DNA of 49,628 nucleotides. Source: an uncultured Lactobacillus sp. (lineage in GTDB: Bacteria > Bacillota > Bacilli > Lactobacillales > Lactobacillaceae). A model generated the notes under the pieces. That model did not search any database. It was not told where the DNA came from and saw only the letters and a list, made by a program, of their open reading frames with translations. The stretch is from assembly GCA_905204935.1 (NCBI GenBank), contig CAJLBJ010000016.1, forward strand, positions 1 through 49,628. The letters are read 5' to 3'. Position numbers and translations under genes: made by a program. This document shows positions 37,628 through 47,222 of this stretch, in pieces. The first letter of the stretch is position 1, and each line of letters opens with the position of its first letter.

Positions 37628-38378
37628 ATTTCCAACATAATTCTTGACGATGCAAAGTTTCTAACATATTATCACGTGTAGTAATTTGTCGGTCTAATTT
37701 AGCCGAATTAATCTGATATGTAAAACTATCTACACGTTGATTAGTATCACGTAAATCATAATACGTATTGACTACCTTATCATATTCTACTAGATCTTCT
37801 AATTGATAATTATAACCATATTCATCTTCAAAACACGTAAATTTTAAAGGCAAGCGTGGTTTGAGTTGTGGCTGTTGGTCAGGAATCCCTATTTGCATTC
37901 CAAGTAAAGGATATGTTAATTTAGGCAAATTCAAAATATCAATCACCTTTTGAGAATCGTTTTGAATACTCCCTAAGTAAACACAGCCTAAATCCATACT
38001 TTCAGCTGCATTAGTCACATTTTGTGCTGCCAATAATGTATCCGATACCCCTTGCATAAATACATCTGTAGTATGCAAGCGCCCGGCATCATTACCTTTT
38101 TGTTTTCGAATCATGTAGTTACGATACAAATCAACTACAAAAATTAATAACTCACCGTTTTGTCCTACATATGGCTGATTACATATTTCTCTAATTTGTT
38201 GTCTTTTTTTAGAATCTGTTACCCGAATAATAGAAAATTGTTGGTTAAACATCGAGCTTGCCGTTTGGCGTGCGACTTCAAATAAAGTAGTCAACTATTC
38301 ATCCGTTAATTTTTGCGGCTTAAATGCCCGAATCGTCTTATGGTTTAGTTGTCGCTTAATCATTTCGTTTTCAATCAT
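37626..38378 (-). pseudogene. Nitroreductase/NADPH-dependent oxidoreductase interrupted by an amber codon
   Basis: An FMN-dependent nitroreductase of about 250 codons. The N-terminal piece (start ATG 38378) reads MIENEMIKRQLNHKTIRAF and ends at TAG, 38295-38297. The same frame continues at once with LTTLFEVARQTASSMFNQQF to 37626. A single C-to-T change (CAG to TAG, giving DEQLTTLF) would explain the stop. Without the first 28 residues the KTIRAF segment, which contacts FMN in the family, is lost. A TTG directly after the stop could reinitiate translation, but the product would lack that segment. Other parts (YLGSIQND, PLLGMQIG) look well preserved, so the loss is recent or a sequence error. 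Confidence 0.88.
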
Positions 38379-38401
38379 ATTTTTTACCCCATTTCTTTAA
38401 G

Positions 38402-38430
38402 AAAAAAGAGCATAGCACGCTATACTCTTT
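38402..38430 (-). terminator. greA terminator
   Basis: Hairpin AAAGAGTATAG / CTATGCTCTTT followed by a T run on the minus strand, just after greA. Confidence 0.85.
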
Positions 38431-38436
38431 AATAGT

Positions 38437-38910
38437 TTATTTTACTTCTAAAATTTTAACTGTCATTGCTCCACCTGGGGTATCGATATCCACTTCTTCC
38501 CCAACAGTATGACCAATCAAGCCCATTGCAATCGGTGATTCATTTGAAATCTTACCCGCAAACGGATCAGCTTCAGCAGCACCTACGATTTGATAAGTTT
38601 CTGGTTCATCATCATCTTCTTGGAATGTTACCGTCTTACCAACTGCAACTTCACCAGCTGCAATATGTGCATTATCAATGATAACTGCATGATTTAACAT
38701 ATGATCAATTTCTTTGATACGTCCTTCTACAAAAGATTGTTCATCTTTTGCTGCTTCATATTCAGAGTTTTCTGACAAGTCTCCAAAAGAACGCGCAATC
38801 TTAATTCGTTCAATAATCTCAGCACGTTTAGTTGTCCGTAATTCTTCTAATTCAGCTTCTAACTTTGCTTTACCTTCTTCAGTCATTGGATAAGTCTTTT
38901 GCTCAGCCAT
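38437..38910 (-). CDS. greA: Transcription elongation factor GreA
   Basis: GreA (157 residues) rescues backtracked RNA polymerase. The N-terminal coiled coil carries the conserved acidic tip ([16 protein letters not shown]), and the C-terminal globular domain includes [20 protein letters not shown]. The ATG at 38910 is used, preceded by AGAGAGG; the longer frame starts six codons upstream without a site. It is the last gene after mltG-udk, as in Bacillus (yrrL-udk-greA). Confidence 0.97.
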   Translation of the reverse strand: MAEQKTYPMTEEGKAKLEAELEELRTTKRAEIIERIKIARSFGDLSENSEYEAAKDEQSFVEGRIKEIDHMLNHAVIIDNAHIAAGEVAVGKTVTFQEDDDEPETYQIVGAAEADPFAGKISNESPIAMGLIGHTVGEEVDIDTPGGAMTVKILEVK

Positions 38911-38955
38911 TACAATACCTCTCTTCATTTAAAAATCTATAATTAAACTATCATG

Positions 38956-38961
38956 ATTATA
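38956..38961 (-). promoter_or_regulatory. Possible greA promoter (extended -10)
   Basis: TGCTATAAT on the minus strand between udk and greA; the -35 is unclear. It would allow greA expression independent of mltG-udk. Confidence 0.45.
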
Positions 38962-38985
38962 GCATGAATGTTTAAAAAAATTCAT

Positions 38986-39627
38986 TTATTTTGTCAAAAT
39001 ATCTTTAACCTTAGTTACCAATAAATCGATTGCTACCTCATTTTCGCCACCTTCTGGCACAATAACATCAGCATAACGTTTAGTTGGTTCAATAAATTGA
39101 TGATACATTGGTTTAACAGTCTTCATGTATTGATCAATGATAGATTGAAGTGAACGCCCGCGTTCTTCCATATCCCGCTTAATTCGACGAATAATACGAA
39201 TATCATCATCCGTATCGACAAAAATCTTAATGTCCATTAAATCACGCAAGCGTGGATCATTTAAAACTAAGATCCCTTCCAATACAATCACATCTTTTGG
39301 TTCAACATGAACTGTTTCTTTGCTACGGGTATGAATAGTATAATCATATACTGGTTTGTCAATGGCACGATAGTTCAACAGCTCTGTCAACTGTTCAATT
39401 AATAAATCAGTATCAAATGCATCTGGATGATCATAATTCACACTTACTCGTTGTTCCATTGGTTTATCGTCTTGACTCTTATAATACGAATCTTCCTCAA
39501 TTCGTAAGATAGAATGATCACCTAATTTTTCAAAAATTGCTCGTGAAACCGAAGTCTTTCCACTACCAGATCCTCCCGTCACCCCGATTATTATTGGATG
39601 TTTTAGAGCGTTTTTTTGCTGTGCCAT
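38986..39627 (-). CDS. udk: Uridine kinase
   Basis: A 213-residue P-loop kinase that phosphorylates uridine and cytidine for pyrimidine salvage. The P-loop [12 protein letters not shown] and the segment [28 protein letters not shown] are diagnostic. The ATG at 39627 follows GGGAGG. It lies 33 bases downstream of mltG and is likely co-transcribed with it. Confidence 0.96.
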   Translation of the reverse strand: MAQQKNALKHPIIIGVTGGSGSGKTSVSRAIFEKLGDHSILRIEEDSYYKSQDDKPMEQRVSVNYDHPDAFDTDLLIEQLTELLNYRAIDKPVYDYTIHTRSKETVHVEPKDVIVLEGILVLNDPRLRDLMDIKIFVDTDDDIRIIRRIKRDMEERGRSLQSIIDQYMKTVKPMYHQFIEPTKRYADVIVPEGGENEVAIDLLVTKVKDILTK

Positions 39628-39660
39628 AAAAATTCCTCCCAAAAAGCATTTTATATTACA

Positions 39661-40779
39661 TTATGCATCATTATCTTTTGCTAATTTTTTCGTCAATTCT
39701 TGATGTTGTTCATAAGTCTGTGAAAAGTAAACTTTTCCCGTCTTTAAATTGGCAATAAAATATAAATACCCCTTATCTTTATCTTTAGGATTTAAGACTG
39801 CTTGTAGCGAAGTAATACTTGGATTATTAAACGGTCCCGGGCCAACACCTTGATTCTTATAAAGATTATATGGAGAATCAACATTCAAATCGTCATAAGT
39901 GACATTTTTCTTGTGTGTGCCTAAAGCATATAAAACCGAGATATCAGATTGAATCATCATTCCTTTTTCCAAACGATTTTCAAAAACTCCGGCAATTTTT
40001 TGACGATCATCATCCGTTACGCCTTCTCGTTCAACCAAAGACGCTAGCGTCAATGCTGTCTGAACGCTCCAACCTTTTTGCTTAATTTGTGCAAAATATG
40101 GAGCATACATTTCATTGCTTTTTGCCACCATTTGTTCTATCAATTGTTTCAAAGTTGTTTTTTTGCTTACCGTATATGTTGCGGGATACAAATATCCTTC
40201 TAAACGATATCTAACGTTTTGTGCGGCTAGTGCGGACGTTAATAATTCCGGATACGTATTTTTTAATTGCGTCACAAATTTTGGATTATTTAATAAATCC
40301 AAGAAATCTTTTTTACTAAAACGTGTATTCGTCGCTATTACATCTCCGATTTCATCGGCTGTTACACCTTCACGTACTAATACTTTACCTGAATTAATTG
40401 GCGCATTGGCACCACCTTTTTGTAATTCTTGAGCTATTTGCGTCAGTGTCATCGAAGGCGTTAATTCGTAATATCCAGCTTTAAAACTAGCAAATTTCTT
40501 AGTCCGAACATAGTAATCAAAAATAAACCCATTTTTAATTACTTTTTTTTCTTCTAAAATCACACCAATTTGTTTGTTAGTACTACCAATCGGAATTTTT
40601 ACCTGAATTTTTTTATGCGACTTAGGATCAAGTGGCTTAAGTGCAGATTGAACATAATTATAGCCAAAACTGCCAATTAAAACAAACATCAATACCACCA
40701 TCGCAGCTACAATCCAAATAATTTTACGAGCTTGTTTTGGCTGTTCTTGCGGATTTTTATTCTCTGGTTGATTGTCCAC
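39661..40779 (-). CDS. mltG: Endolytic transglycosylase MltG (YceG family)
   Basis: A 372-residue membrane-anchored lytic transglycosylase that cuts nascent glycan strands and so sets their length. One membrane helix (about 18-40) is preceded by a short cytoplasmic tail. The LysM-like region and the segment EGYLYPATY (194-202) are followed by the catalytic Glu250 in LASLVERE. GPGPFNNPS is near the C-terminus. The start is GTG with AGGAGGGG. It has its own promoter. Confidence 0.94.
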   Translation of the reverse strand: MDNQPENKNPQEQPKQARKIIWIVAAMVVLMFVLIGSFGYNYVQSALKPLDPKSHKKIQVKIPIGSTNKQIGVILEEKKVIKNGFIFDYYVRTKKFASFKAGYYELTPSMTLTQIAQELQKGGANAPINSGKVLVREGVTADEIGDVIATNTRFSKKDFLDLLNNPKFVTQLKNTYPELLTSALAAQNVRYRLEGYLYPATYTVSKKTTLKQLIEQMVAKSNEMYAPYFAQIKQKGWSVQTALTLASLVEREGVTDDDRQKIAGVFENRLEKGMMIQSDISVLYALGTHKKNVTYDDLNVDSPYNLYKNQGVGPGPFNNPSITSLQAVLNPKDKDKGYLYFIANLKTGKVYFSQTYEQHQELTKKLAKDNDA

Positions 40780-40811
40780 ACTACCCCTCCTTATTTATTT
40801 TATGCCCTATT

Positions 40812-40840
40812 ATTATACTCTAGAGCATATCCAAACGCAA
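40812..40840 (-). promoter_or_regulatory. mltG promoter
   Basis: TTGCGT and TATAAT are separated by 17 bases on the minus strand, upstream of the mltG ribosome binding site. Confidence 0.8.
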
Positions 40841-40853
40841 TTTTCTAACTAGA

Positions 40854-40880
40854 TAAAAACCGCCATAAACAGTGGTTTTT
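40854..40880. terminator. pheS-pheT terminator
   Basis: AAAAACCAC/GGCGGTTTTT hairpin just after pheT, ending in a T run on the minus strand. The stem is short with a mismatch. Confidence 0.65.
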
Positions 40881-40883
40881 AAG

Positions 40884-43301
40884 TTAACGAACACTAACTT
40901 CTAGTTCTTCTTGTAATTTAGCTACAACTTTATTAAAAGCTTCATTGACTTCTTGATCTACCAAAGTTGCTTGTGGATTACTATAAACTAAGCTATAAGC
41001 CAATGACTTGAAACCTTTAGCAATATGTTCGCCTTGATAAAGATCAAATAACTTAACTTCTTTAAGATATTTGCCCCCATAATTCTTAATACATTCGACA
41101 ATTTGAGCATTGGTAATTTCATGTGGAACAGCTAAAGCAATATCACGACTAATACTTGGATATTTAGAAATTGTAGTTGCAATCACATCTCGCTTAGGTA
41201 AAGCCATAATCTTTTCTAAATCTAATTCAAATACGTATACGCGTTTTAATTTCAATTCTTTAGCTAAAGATGGATGAACCTCACCGATAAAGCCAATTAA
41301 AGTATCATCTGCATAAATCTTTGCACTACGTCCCGGATGAAGTTCTAGATAACTAGCTGTTGCACGATAAGTTATTTCTTGTGCTAATCCAAGCGTTTCT
41401 AACAAGTTTTCAACAATTCCTTTAGTTAGATAAAAATCAACTGATTGTTTTTGACCATTCCAGCTATCAGTTTGGAAATCTCCCATCAAAATTCCCGCTA
41501 CATGTTCAATTTCTTTTGGACGACTATCTGATTTATAGCGATAAAAAACTCTTCCTTGTTCATATAAGGCAACATTTGAAACTTTTCGCGCCATATTATA
41601 AGCGGCATCATCTAATAGTCCACTCACCAAATTCATTCGTAAAGTAGTATGATCCAAACTCATTGGTAATGCAAGATCAGTTGGGTAAACATCGTCTTCT
41701 AACAAGAAACGTTGTGCCTTTTGTTGCGTAGTTAATCCATAAGAAATTGCTTGACTTAAGCCACTACTTTCTAAAATCTTGCGCGTTTGTCTGATTAAGC
41801 TTTGTTCTGGTGTATAACTTCCAGCTGTAGTTGGACCAACAGGCAAAGTCGTTGGTAAATTGTCATATCCATAAAGTCGTGCGATTTCTTCAATCAAATC
41901 AGCCCCAATCGTAATATCCCAACGTCTAGCAGGAATTTGTACATCGAACTGATCATTTATTACTTCATGTTCAAAACCTAAGTTAGTAAAAATTTGGCTG
42001 ATTTCTTGAATGTCTAATTTTGTTCCTAAAACATCATTAACCCTAGTCAAACTAAGTTCAATGTTTGGCCGTTTATAAACTGTATTATTCGCACTTGCAA
42101 CGCCTTTAATTACTTGACCTTCACCGAGTTGTGCAATCATTTGCGCAGCAGCATCAAGCGCTTCTTGAACTGTTTCCATATTGATACCACGTTCAAAGCG
42201 TGTTGCTGCTTCAGAATGTAAGTTTTCTCGGCGTGAAGTTTTACGAATTCGCTTAGGATCAAAAACGGCAGCTTCTAGTGCAATTGTTGTTGTTTGAGCA
42301 TCAACCGCTGTATTAGCACCACCCATTGTTCCTGCTAAAGCTACAGGAATATTGCCATTTGTAATTACAATATCATCTTTTTGTAAGGTACGTTTTTCAC
42401 CATCAAGTGTTTCTAATTGTTCACCTTCATGAGCTAAACGAACTACCACATTTTGACTACCCAACTTGTCATAGTCAAATGAATGTAAAGGTTGTCCATA
42501 GTCTAATAAAATATAATTTGTCACATCAACTACGTTATTTGCAGGACGAATACCAGCATTCCATAAACGTTTTTGCAGCCAAATTGGACTTTCTTTAATT
42601 TTAACGTCCTTGATGATACGCATCATATACGGCGCAGCTAAATCTGATGGTGCTTGCACATTCACATAATCAGCAATGTTTTCATCAACACTTTCTTCAA
42701 CAGTTGGATGTGGTAAATTAACCTTGCGTCCATACATCGCACCAACTTCATGCGCAACGCCTCGCATACTTAATAAATCCGCACGGTTAGGTGTAATATC
42801 AACACCCAAAATACGTTCGTCCATGCCTAAAATTTCAAAAATTTCTGTCCCTGCAACACAGTCCGCAGGTAAAATATAAATTCCTTCAGCATATTCTTTA
42901 GGAACAACACTTTCGTTAAAACCTAACTCTTGTAAAGAACAGATCATTCCTTGAGACACAATACCACGCATCTTTGATTTTTTAATTTTTGTATGATTTG
43001 CAATCCATGAATTTGGTAAGGCTACAATTACATTTTGCCCTGCTGCAACATTTGGTGCTCCACATACAATTTGATAAAGTTCTTGTTGACCTACATCGAC
43101 TTGGCACACATTCAAATGATCAGAATCTGGATGAGGTTCTAAACTTAAAATATGTCCGACCACAATCTTTTTTAGACCATCTGCCATACAATAATTTTCA
43201 TCCAATTCAACTGCTGTCCGTTCAATTTTTTCAGCTAATTGTTCTAAATCTAAATCCGCAATATCAACATATTCATTTAACCATTTTGTTGAAACTTTCA
43301 T
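40884..43301 (-). CDS. pheT: Phenylalanyl-tRNA synthetase beta subunit
   Basis: The 805-residue beta subunit of the alpha2beta2 class IIc synthetase. It has the N-terminal EMAP/OB domain (HPDSDHLNVCQVDVG and ICGAPNV), B3/B4 editing domain, B5 domains and the C-terminal ferredoxin-like anticodon-binding domain (KYPSISRDIALAVP). The length is typical. It follows pheS by nine bases. Confidence 0.98.
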   Translation of the reverse strand: MKVSTKWLNEYVDIADLDLEQLAEKIERTAVELDENYCMADGLKKIVVGHILSLEPHPDSDHLNVCQVDVGQQELYQIVCGAPNVAAGQNVIVALPNSWIANHTKIKKSKMRGIVSQGMICSLQELGFNESVVPKEYAEGIYILPADCVAGTEIFEILGMDERILGVDITPNRADLLSMRGVAHEVGAMYGRKVNLPHPTVEESVDENIADYVNVQAPSDLAAPYMMRIIKDVKIKESPIWLQKRLWNAGIRPANNVVDVTNYILLDYGQPLHSFDYDKLGSQNVVVRLAHEGEQLETLDGEKRTLQKDDIVITNGNIPVALAGTMGGANTAVDAQTTTIALEAAVFDPKRIRKTSRRENLHSEAATRFERGINMETVQEALDAAAQMIAQLGEGQVIKGVASANNTVYKRPNIELSLTRVNDVLGTKLDIQEISQIFTNLGFEHEVINDQFDVQIPARRWDITIGADLIEEIARLYGYDNLPTTLPVGPTTAGSYTPEQSLIRQTRKILESSGLSQAISYGLTTQQKAQRFLLEDDVYPTDLALPMSLDHTTLRMNLVSGLLDDAAYNMARKVSNVALYEQGRVFYRYKSDSRPKEIEHVAGILMGDFQTDSWNGQKQSVDFYLTKGIVENLLETLGLAQEITYRATASYLELHPGRSAKIYADDTLIGFIGEVHPSLAKELKLKRVYVFELDLEKIMALPKRDVIATTISKYPSISRDIALAVPHEITNAQIVECIKNYGGKYLKEVKLFDLYQGEHIAKGFKSLAYSLVYSNPQATLVDQEVNEAFNKVVAKLQEELEVSVR

Positions 43302-43310
43302 CTCTTCATC

Positions 43311-44360
43311 CTAGCCTTTCTGAGAAAATTGTTGTAAAAATCGTGCATCATTTAAATAAAAATCACGAATATCTTCAACACCATATTTAAGCATCGCAAA
43401 GCGGTCTGGACCTAAGCCAAAAGCAAAGCCACCGTAAACTTCTGGATCAATTCCTGCCATTTTCAAAACATTAGGATGAACCATTCCAGAACCTAAAACT
43501 TCAATCCAACCGGTTCCTTTGCAAACATTGCAGCCTTTACCACCACATTTAAAACATGAAACATCAACTTCTGCTGATGGTTCTGTGAATGGAAAATAGC
43601 TTGGACGCATACGAATTTCACGCTCCTTGCCAAAAACAGTTTTGGCAATCAATTCTAATGTACCCTTTAAATCTGCCATTGTAATATTTTTATCAATAAC
43701 TAGTCCTTCGATTTGATGGAATTGATGTGAATGCGTTGCATCATCTGTATCACGTCGATAAACTTTTCCAGGTGAAATCATCTTGAGTGGACCTTTACTA
43801 AAGTCATGCACTTCCATTGTTCGTGCTTGAACGGGCGAAGTTTGTGTCCGCATCAAAATTTGTTCTGTAATATAAAATGTATCTTGCATATCACGGGCTG
43901 GATGATCTTTAGGAAGATTTAACATTTCAAAATTATAATGATCTTCTTCTACTTCAGGTCCATCCACGATTTGATAACCCATTCCTAAAAAAAGTTCTTC
44001 GATTTGATCAATAATTTGAGTCAAAACATGTGCTTGACCTTGCTTAACTTGTATGCCTGGTAAAGTTACATCAATTGTTTCTTGTTCTAATTTAGCAGCG
44101 ATTTTTTCTAACTCTAATTCCTCTTTACGCTTAGCAATTGCTTGGGCTAGTTCATCACGAATCTTATTTGCAAAACTTCCAACCTGTGGTCGTTCTTCAG
44201 CTGACAAATCACGCATACCGCGTAAAACTTCTGTAATCGGTCCTTTTTTTCCTAACAGATTAACTCGAATATCATTGATTTTCCCCAAATCTTTTGCACT
44301 TTGGATATCGTTTAATCCATTATGCTTCAATTCTTCTAATTTCTTCCTTAAATCCATCAT
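43311..44360 (-). CDS. pheS: Phenylalanyl-tRNA synthetase alpha subunit
   Basis: The catalytic alpha subunit (about 350 residues). Motifs 2 and 3 are recognisable as [19 protein letters not shown] and [17 protein letters not shown]; a zinc-like CxxC cluster ([17 protein letters not shown]) lies near residue 270. The N-terminus is coiled coil. Two adjacent ATG codons (44360 and 44357) follow AAGGATGAG; the exact one is uncertain. The upstream frame continues into the T-box terminator and is not coding. Confidence 0.97.
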   Translation of the reverse strand: MMDLRKKLEELKHNGLNDIQSAKDLGKINDIRVNLLGKKGPITEVLRGMRDLSAEERPQVGSFANKIRDELAQAIAKRKEELELEKIAAKLEQETIDVTLPGIQVKQGQAHVLTQIIDQIEELFLGMGYQIVDGPEVEEDHYNFEMLNLPKDHPARDMQDTFYITEQILMRTQTSPVQARTMEVHDFSKGPLKMISPGKVYRRDTDDATHSHQFHQIEGLVIDKNITMADLKGTLELIAKTVFGKEREIRMRPSYFPFTEPSAEVDVSCFKCGGKGCNVCKGTGWIEVLGSGMVHPNVLKMAGIDPEVYGGFAFGLGPDRFAMLKYGVEDIRDFYLNDARFLQQFSQKG

Positions 44361-44382
44361 TCTCATCCTTTCATCATCAGCG

Positions 44383-44612
44383 CAAAAAAGCCTCATCCCC
44401 CTAAAAGGGACGAGGCTTCGCGGTACCACCCTTGTTTCACTACATCTAGTGACACTTAACAACTGTTAACGGGAGATCCCGGACTGTTATTTCCCACAGT
44501 CACTCTAGAAACGAATTCAATCAATCAATGCTAAAACCTTCTCAGCTACCGGCTTTTCTCTGAAACATCTTCCTTGACCTACTACTTTTCTATCTACGCT
44601 CTTAATATTATA
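44383..44612 (-). ncRNA. T-box leader for pheS-pheT (tRNA-Phe sensing)
   Basis: On the minus strand the T-box sequence AAGGGTGGTACCGCG ends at 44421. It is followed by the terminator hairpin GCCTCGTCCC/GGGGATGAGGC and T run (44383-44416). A likely Phe specifier TTC, preceded by GAA, is at 44513-44515. Confidence 0.92.
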
Positions 44613-44618
44613 GTTTTT

Positions 44619-44647
44619 AGTTTAAACGCTAAATCAATCAACGTCAA
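44619..44647 (-). promoter_or_regulatory. pheS T-box promoter
   Basis: TTGACG and TAAACT are separated by 17 bases on the minus strand, in front of the T-box leader. Confidence 0.85.
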
Positions 44648-44662
44648 CCCTTGAATTTATGC

Positions 44663-44992
44663 TTAAGAGCAAGAATACCATTTTTCTGCCCAAGCATGTA
44701 CTGCATCCATAATTTGCTTTAAATCTTCACCACGTGGCGTTAAACAATAACACATTCGGCACCCTTGATCAGATGCAACTTTTTGCACTAACTCCTCATT
44801 TTCAAGTTCTTTTAAGCGCTCGGTCAAGACGCGGTCGCTACATTTATCAATTTTTTGTGCTAAATCTTTAAAACGTTGTGGTCCTTCAGTCAATAAGACT
44901 TCGATAATTAAACCATTCCATTTCTTACCTAAAATTCCAAAAGTCTTTTCAAATTTTGGACACATTTTAAAAGTGTTTTTTTGTTCTGTCAT
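44663..44992 (-). CDS. HxlR-type winged-helix regulator
   Basis: A 109-residue transcription factor of the HxlR/YodB family. It has the typical start CPKFEKTFGILGKKWNGLIIEVL with Cys11 (the redox-sensing position in YodB-like proteins) and RFKDLAQKIDKCSDRVLTERLKELENEELV. The members often respond to quinones, diamide or aldehydes. The target is unknown. It lies between pheST and the HD-domain gene, 70 bases after a terminator. A dedicated promoter was not seen. Confidence 0.9.
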   Translation of the reverse strand: MTEQKNTFKMCPKFEKTFGILGKKWNGLIIEVLLTEGPQRFKDLAQKIDKCSDRVLTERLKELENEELVQKVASDQGCRMCYCLTPRGEDLKQIMDAVHAWAEKWYSCS

Positions 44993-45013
44993 GATTTTTC
45001 TCTCCCCATCTTA

Positions 45014-45053
45014 ATTTAAAAAGGTTCGTTCCTTTAAAATGGTGACGAACCTT
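45014..45053 (-). terminator. Terminator of the HD-domain gene
   Basis: AAGGTTCGT/ACGAACCTT stem followed by T-rich sequence on the minus strand, between the HD-domain gene and the HxlR regulator. Confidence 0.8.
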
Positions 45054-45068
45054 CGCTAAACATTTATC

Positions 45069-45563
45069 TTAATGTATCGATGCTTTATTTAAAACAGTAA
45101 CATATTTCTTTAGCAAATGCCCTGTATATTCTTCTGTTGCAGAATACTTATCAACTAACGAAACAATGACACCTTCTAAATGCTTAGGTGGATAAATCGT
45201 AGCTCCCCACATATGTTTAATTATAATATCTTTTTCTAAAGAACTTAACTTTGTTAATTTTTCGGCGTTACGCAACGCAATTCGTGGATGCACAAAAGCA
45301 TGTGTTCCTCGATCAAACTTGGTTACACGCCAATCATAATAAAACAAGTCATGTAATATACCAGCACGTGCAACTGCTTTAGCATCTAAGTGGAATTTTT
45401 TAGCTAATTTATAACTTAAATATGAAACCGTAATACTGTGTTCTAATCTAGTCGTATGGTGATGTTGCATGTAATTGCTCAATTTCTTAACTTCTGGTTT
45501 ACTCAAAAGGTCGCTAACATAGCTCATATACTCTTGATCCTTACGCCATTCATTGTTCTTCAT
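45069..45563 (-). CDS. HD-domain metal-dependent phosphohydrolase
   Basis: A 164-residue protein with the HD pattern His42, His71-Asp72 (ILHDLFYYD) and a distal Asp near 138 (VSLVDKYSA). Related proteins act on nucleotides or cyclic dinucleotides, but the substrate here is unknown. The gene has its own promoter and terminator, so it is monocistronic. Confidence 0.88.
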   Translation of the reverse strand: MKNNEWRKDQEYMSYVSDLLSKPEVKKLSNYMQHHHTTRLEHSITVSYLSYKLAKKFHLDAKAVARAGILHDLFYYDWRVTKFDRGTHAFVHPRIALRNAEKLTKLSSLEKDIIIKHMWGATIYPPKHLEGVIVSLVDKYSATEEYTGHLLKKYVTVLNKASIH

Positions 45564-45619
45564 CTATGCTATTTTACCTCACTTGTTACTATTAATAATC
45601 CAGTACATTTCTTAATGGT

Positions 45620-45648
45620 ATCATACTACCTTCATTTACTAGTGACAA
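45620..45648 (-). promoter_or_regulatory. HD-domain gene promoter
   Basis: TTGTCA and TATGAT are separated by 17 bases on the minus strand, about 55 bases before the start codon. Confidence 0.8.
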
Positions 45649-45692
45649 CTAAAAAACATCATAAAGCAAGAATCATTAAAGAAATTTAACAA

Positions 45693-46457
45693 TCAACGTT
45701 TTAATTTAAACATTAAAATTCCTGCAGCCACTGCTACATTTAACGATTCTGCTTGTCCTTTGATTGGAATATATAGATTTAAAGAAGTTTGTTTTAAAAG
45801 CTCAAAGCTCATTCCATTTCCTTCATTACCCATGATCAAAGCAAAATCGCTATATTGTCCCACTTGATCATAACTTTTTGCATCTTGATTTAATTCTGTT
45901 CCAAAAACCGGTAAGTTTTTAGCTTGAAAAGCATCTATCCATTCGATTAAAGACGCCTTTACTAAATGCAAATGAAACTGACTTCCCTGCATCGCACGTG
46001 TAACTTTTGGTTGGTATGGATCTGCGGTATTTTCTCCAAAAACAACTCCACTAAAACCTGCCGCATCTGCAGTTCGAACCATTGTTCCAATGTTTCCTGG
46101 ATCTTGTACCCCATCTAAAAATAGCCATGCTCCAGTTGCTTGTTTAGGAATCAACTGCGCTTTAGGCAACTTAACAGTCACAAAAATTCCCTGAGGACTA
46201 GGTGTTTGACTTAAAATTTTAGCAATCTCAGGCGTAATTTGAAAAACATCTAAATTTTCTAAATCTACTTGCTCTGGCCAAATAAAATCATTAGTTACAA
46301 TTACTTGTAAAATTTCTGCTTGAGCAACAAAAGCTTCTTTGACTAGATGCCAACCTTCTAATAAATAACGCTCTTGGTTCAAACGTCCTTTTTTCGTGCT
46401 TAATTTTTTCCATTCTTTAACGTTAGGATTAGCTGGTGCCGTAATTATTTTCATCAT
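45693..46457 (-). CDS. TrmH/SpoU-family RNA 2'-O-methyltransferase
   Basis: A 254-residue SPOUT enzyme. The N-terminal substrate-binding portion precedes the knotted domain, with GAWLFLDGVQDPGNIGTMVRTADAAG (motif 1), LIMGNEGNGMS (motif 2) and IPIKGQAESLNVAVAAGILM (motif 3). It methylates a tRNA or rRNA ribose; the target of this branch (YsgA-like) is not established. Its neighbour in Bacillus is also pheS. Two adjacent ATG codons follow TAGGAG. Confidence 0.93.
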   Translation of the reverse strand: MMKIITAPANPNVKEWKKLSTKKGRLNQERYLLEGWHLVKEAFVAQAEILQVIVTNDFIWPEQVDLENLDVFQITPEIAKILSQTPSPQGIFVTVKLPKAQLIPKQATGAWLFLDGVQDPGNIGTMVRTADAAGFSGVVFGENTADPYQPKVTRAMQGSQFHLHLVKASLIEWIDAFQAKNLPVFGTELNQDAKSYDQVGQYSDFALIMGNEGNGMSFELLKQTSLNLYIPIKGQAESLNVAVAAGILMFKLKR

Positions 46458-46478
46458 ATTTTTCTCCTACTCACAAAG

Positions 46479-47132
46479 TTACAGATGTAAACTCAAACGT
46501 AAAACTTGCTTTGTTTTTTGAGATTGTAATCGACCACAAATTATATCAGCACGATATCTATGACAAAGTTTAATCAAAGTTTGATGATTTAACCATTGCT
46601 GTGCATCGCATTGAAAAACAATTGTTACCAAGTTGAGTTTAGCATCAAAAAAGGTCTTAGTATATCTTACTAAAAATGCATCATTTTTTAAACTCTCACT
46701 AATAAATTCTGTCATATTACGTGCGGCTATCGTCAATAAATTAGAACAAAAAGCTAACAAGTCTTTTTTATTAGTGAAACCAAAAAGTGGATTGCCAAAA
46801 AACTGTCGTAACTTTATTTCCTCTAAAGCTGCACAATCAACATATCTGAAGCTTTGCTTGGTAAAGGTTTGCCTTGCTTCATCTAATTTGCCCATCAGCA
46901 ACGCAATATAAAAATGATTAGCTTGTAACTTTTGACCGCGAATCGCTAAAAAGGCCTCTAAATCATCGATTTTTTCATGCCAACCCTCACTTATCAAAAT
47001 TTCTAAGGTAAAAACTCGAACATGTATATCAGGATTATCTTGATGAGCTAATTCATTTTCAGCGATATAATGCTCCAATTTACGTGCTACATACCGTTCA
47101 CATGCCAAGCGTTCACTAAACTTTTTTACCAT
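46479..47132 (-). CDS. Protein of unknown function (217 aa)
   Basis: I do not recognise this protein. It is helix-rich, mainly soluble, with no membrane segment or signal peptide. Residues 1-60 contain HYIAENELAHQDNPDIHVRV; the middle (60-140) is amphipathic with FGNPLFGF; the end is basic (RLQSQKTKQVLRLSLHL). The repeated helical pattern could be TPR-like, but this is a guess. It has its own extended -10 promoter, follows AAGGTGG and lies 21 bases upstream of the trmH-like gene. Confidence 0.75.
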   Translation of the reverse strand: MVKKFSERLACERYVARKLEHYIAENELAHQDNPDIHVRVFTLEILISEGWHEKIDDLEAFLAIRGQKLQANHFYIALLMGKLDEARQTFTKQSFRYVDCAALEEIKLRQFFGNPLFGFTNKKDLLAFCSNLLTIAARNMTEFISESLKNDAFLVRYTKTFFDAKLNLVTIVFQCDAQQWLNHQTLIKLCHRYRADIICGRLQSQKTKQVLRLSLHL

Positions 47133-47188
47133 ACCTTCACCACCTTGAACGTCTTACTTTTATTATACCGCTTAGCTAATTTTAAGTC

Positions 47189-47217
47189 TAAAAAAGATCA
47201 GACATTTGCCTGATCTA
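47189..47217. terminator. ABC exporter operon terminator
   Basis: AGATCAG/CTGATCT hairpin followed by a T run on the minus strand, after natB. Confidence 0.85.
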
Positions 47218-47222
47218 TACCT

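Noticed and set aside
44360..44462. Upstream extension of pheS
   Set aside because: It runs through the T-box terminator hairpin, and the AAGGA ribosome binding site points to the ATG pair at 44357-44360.
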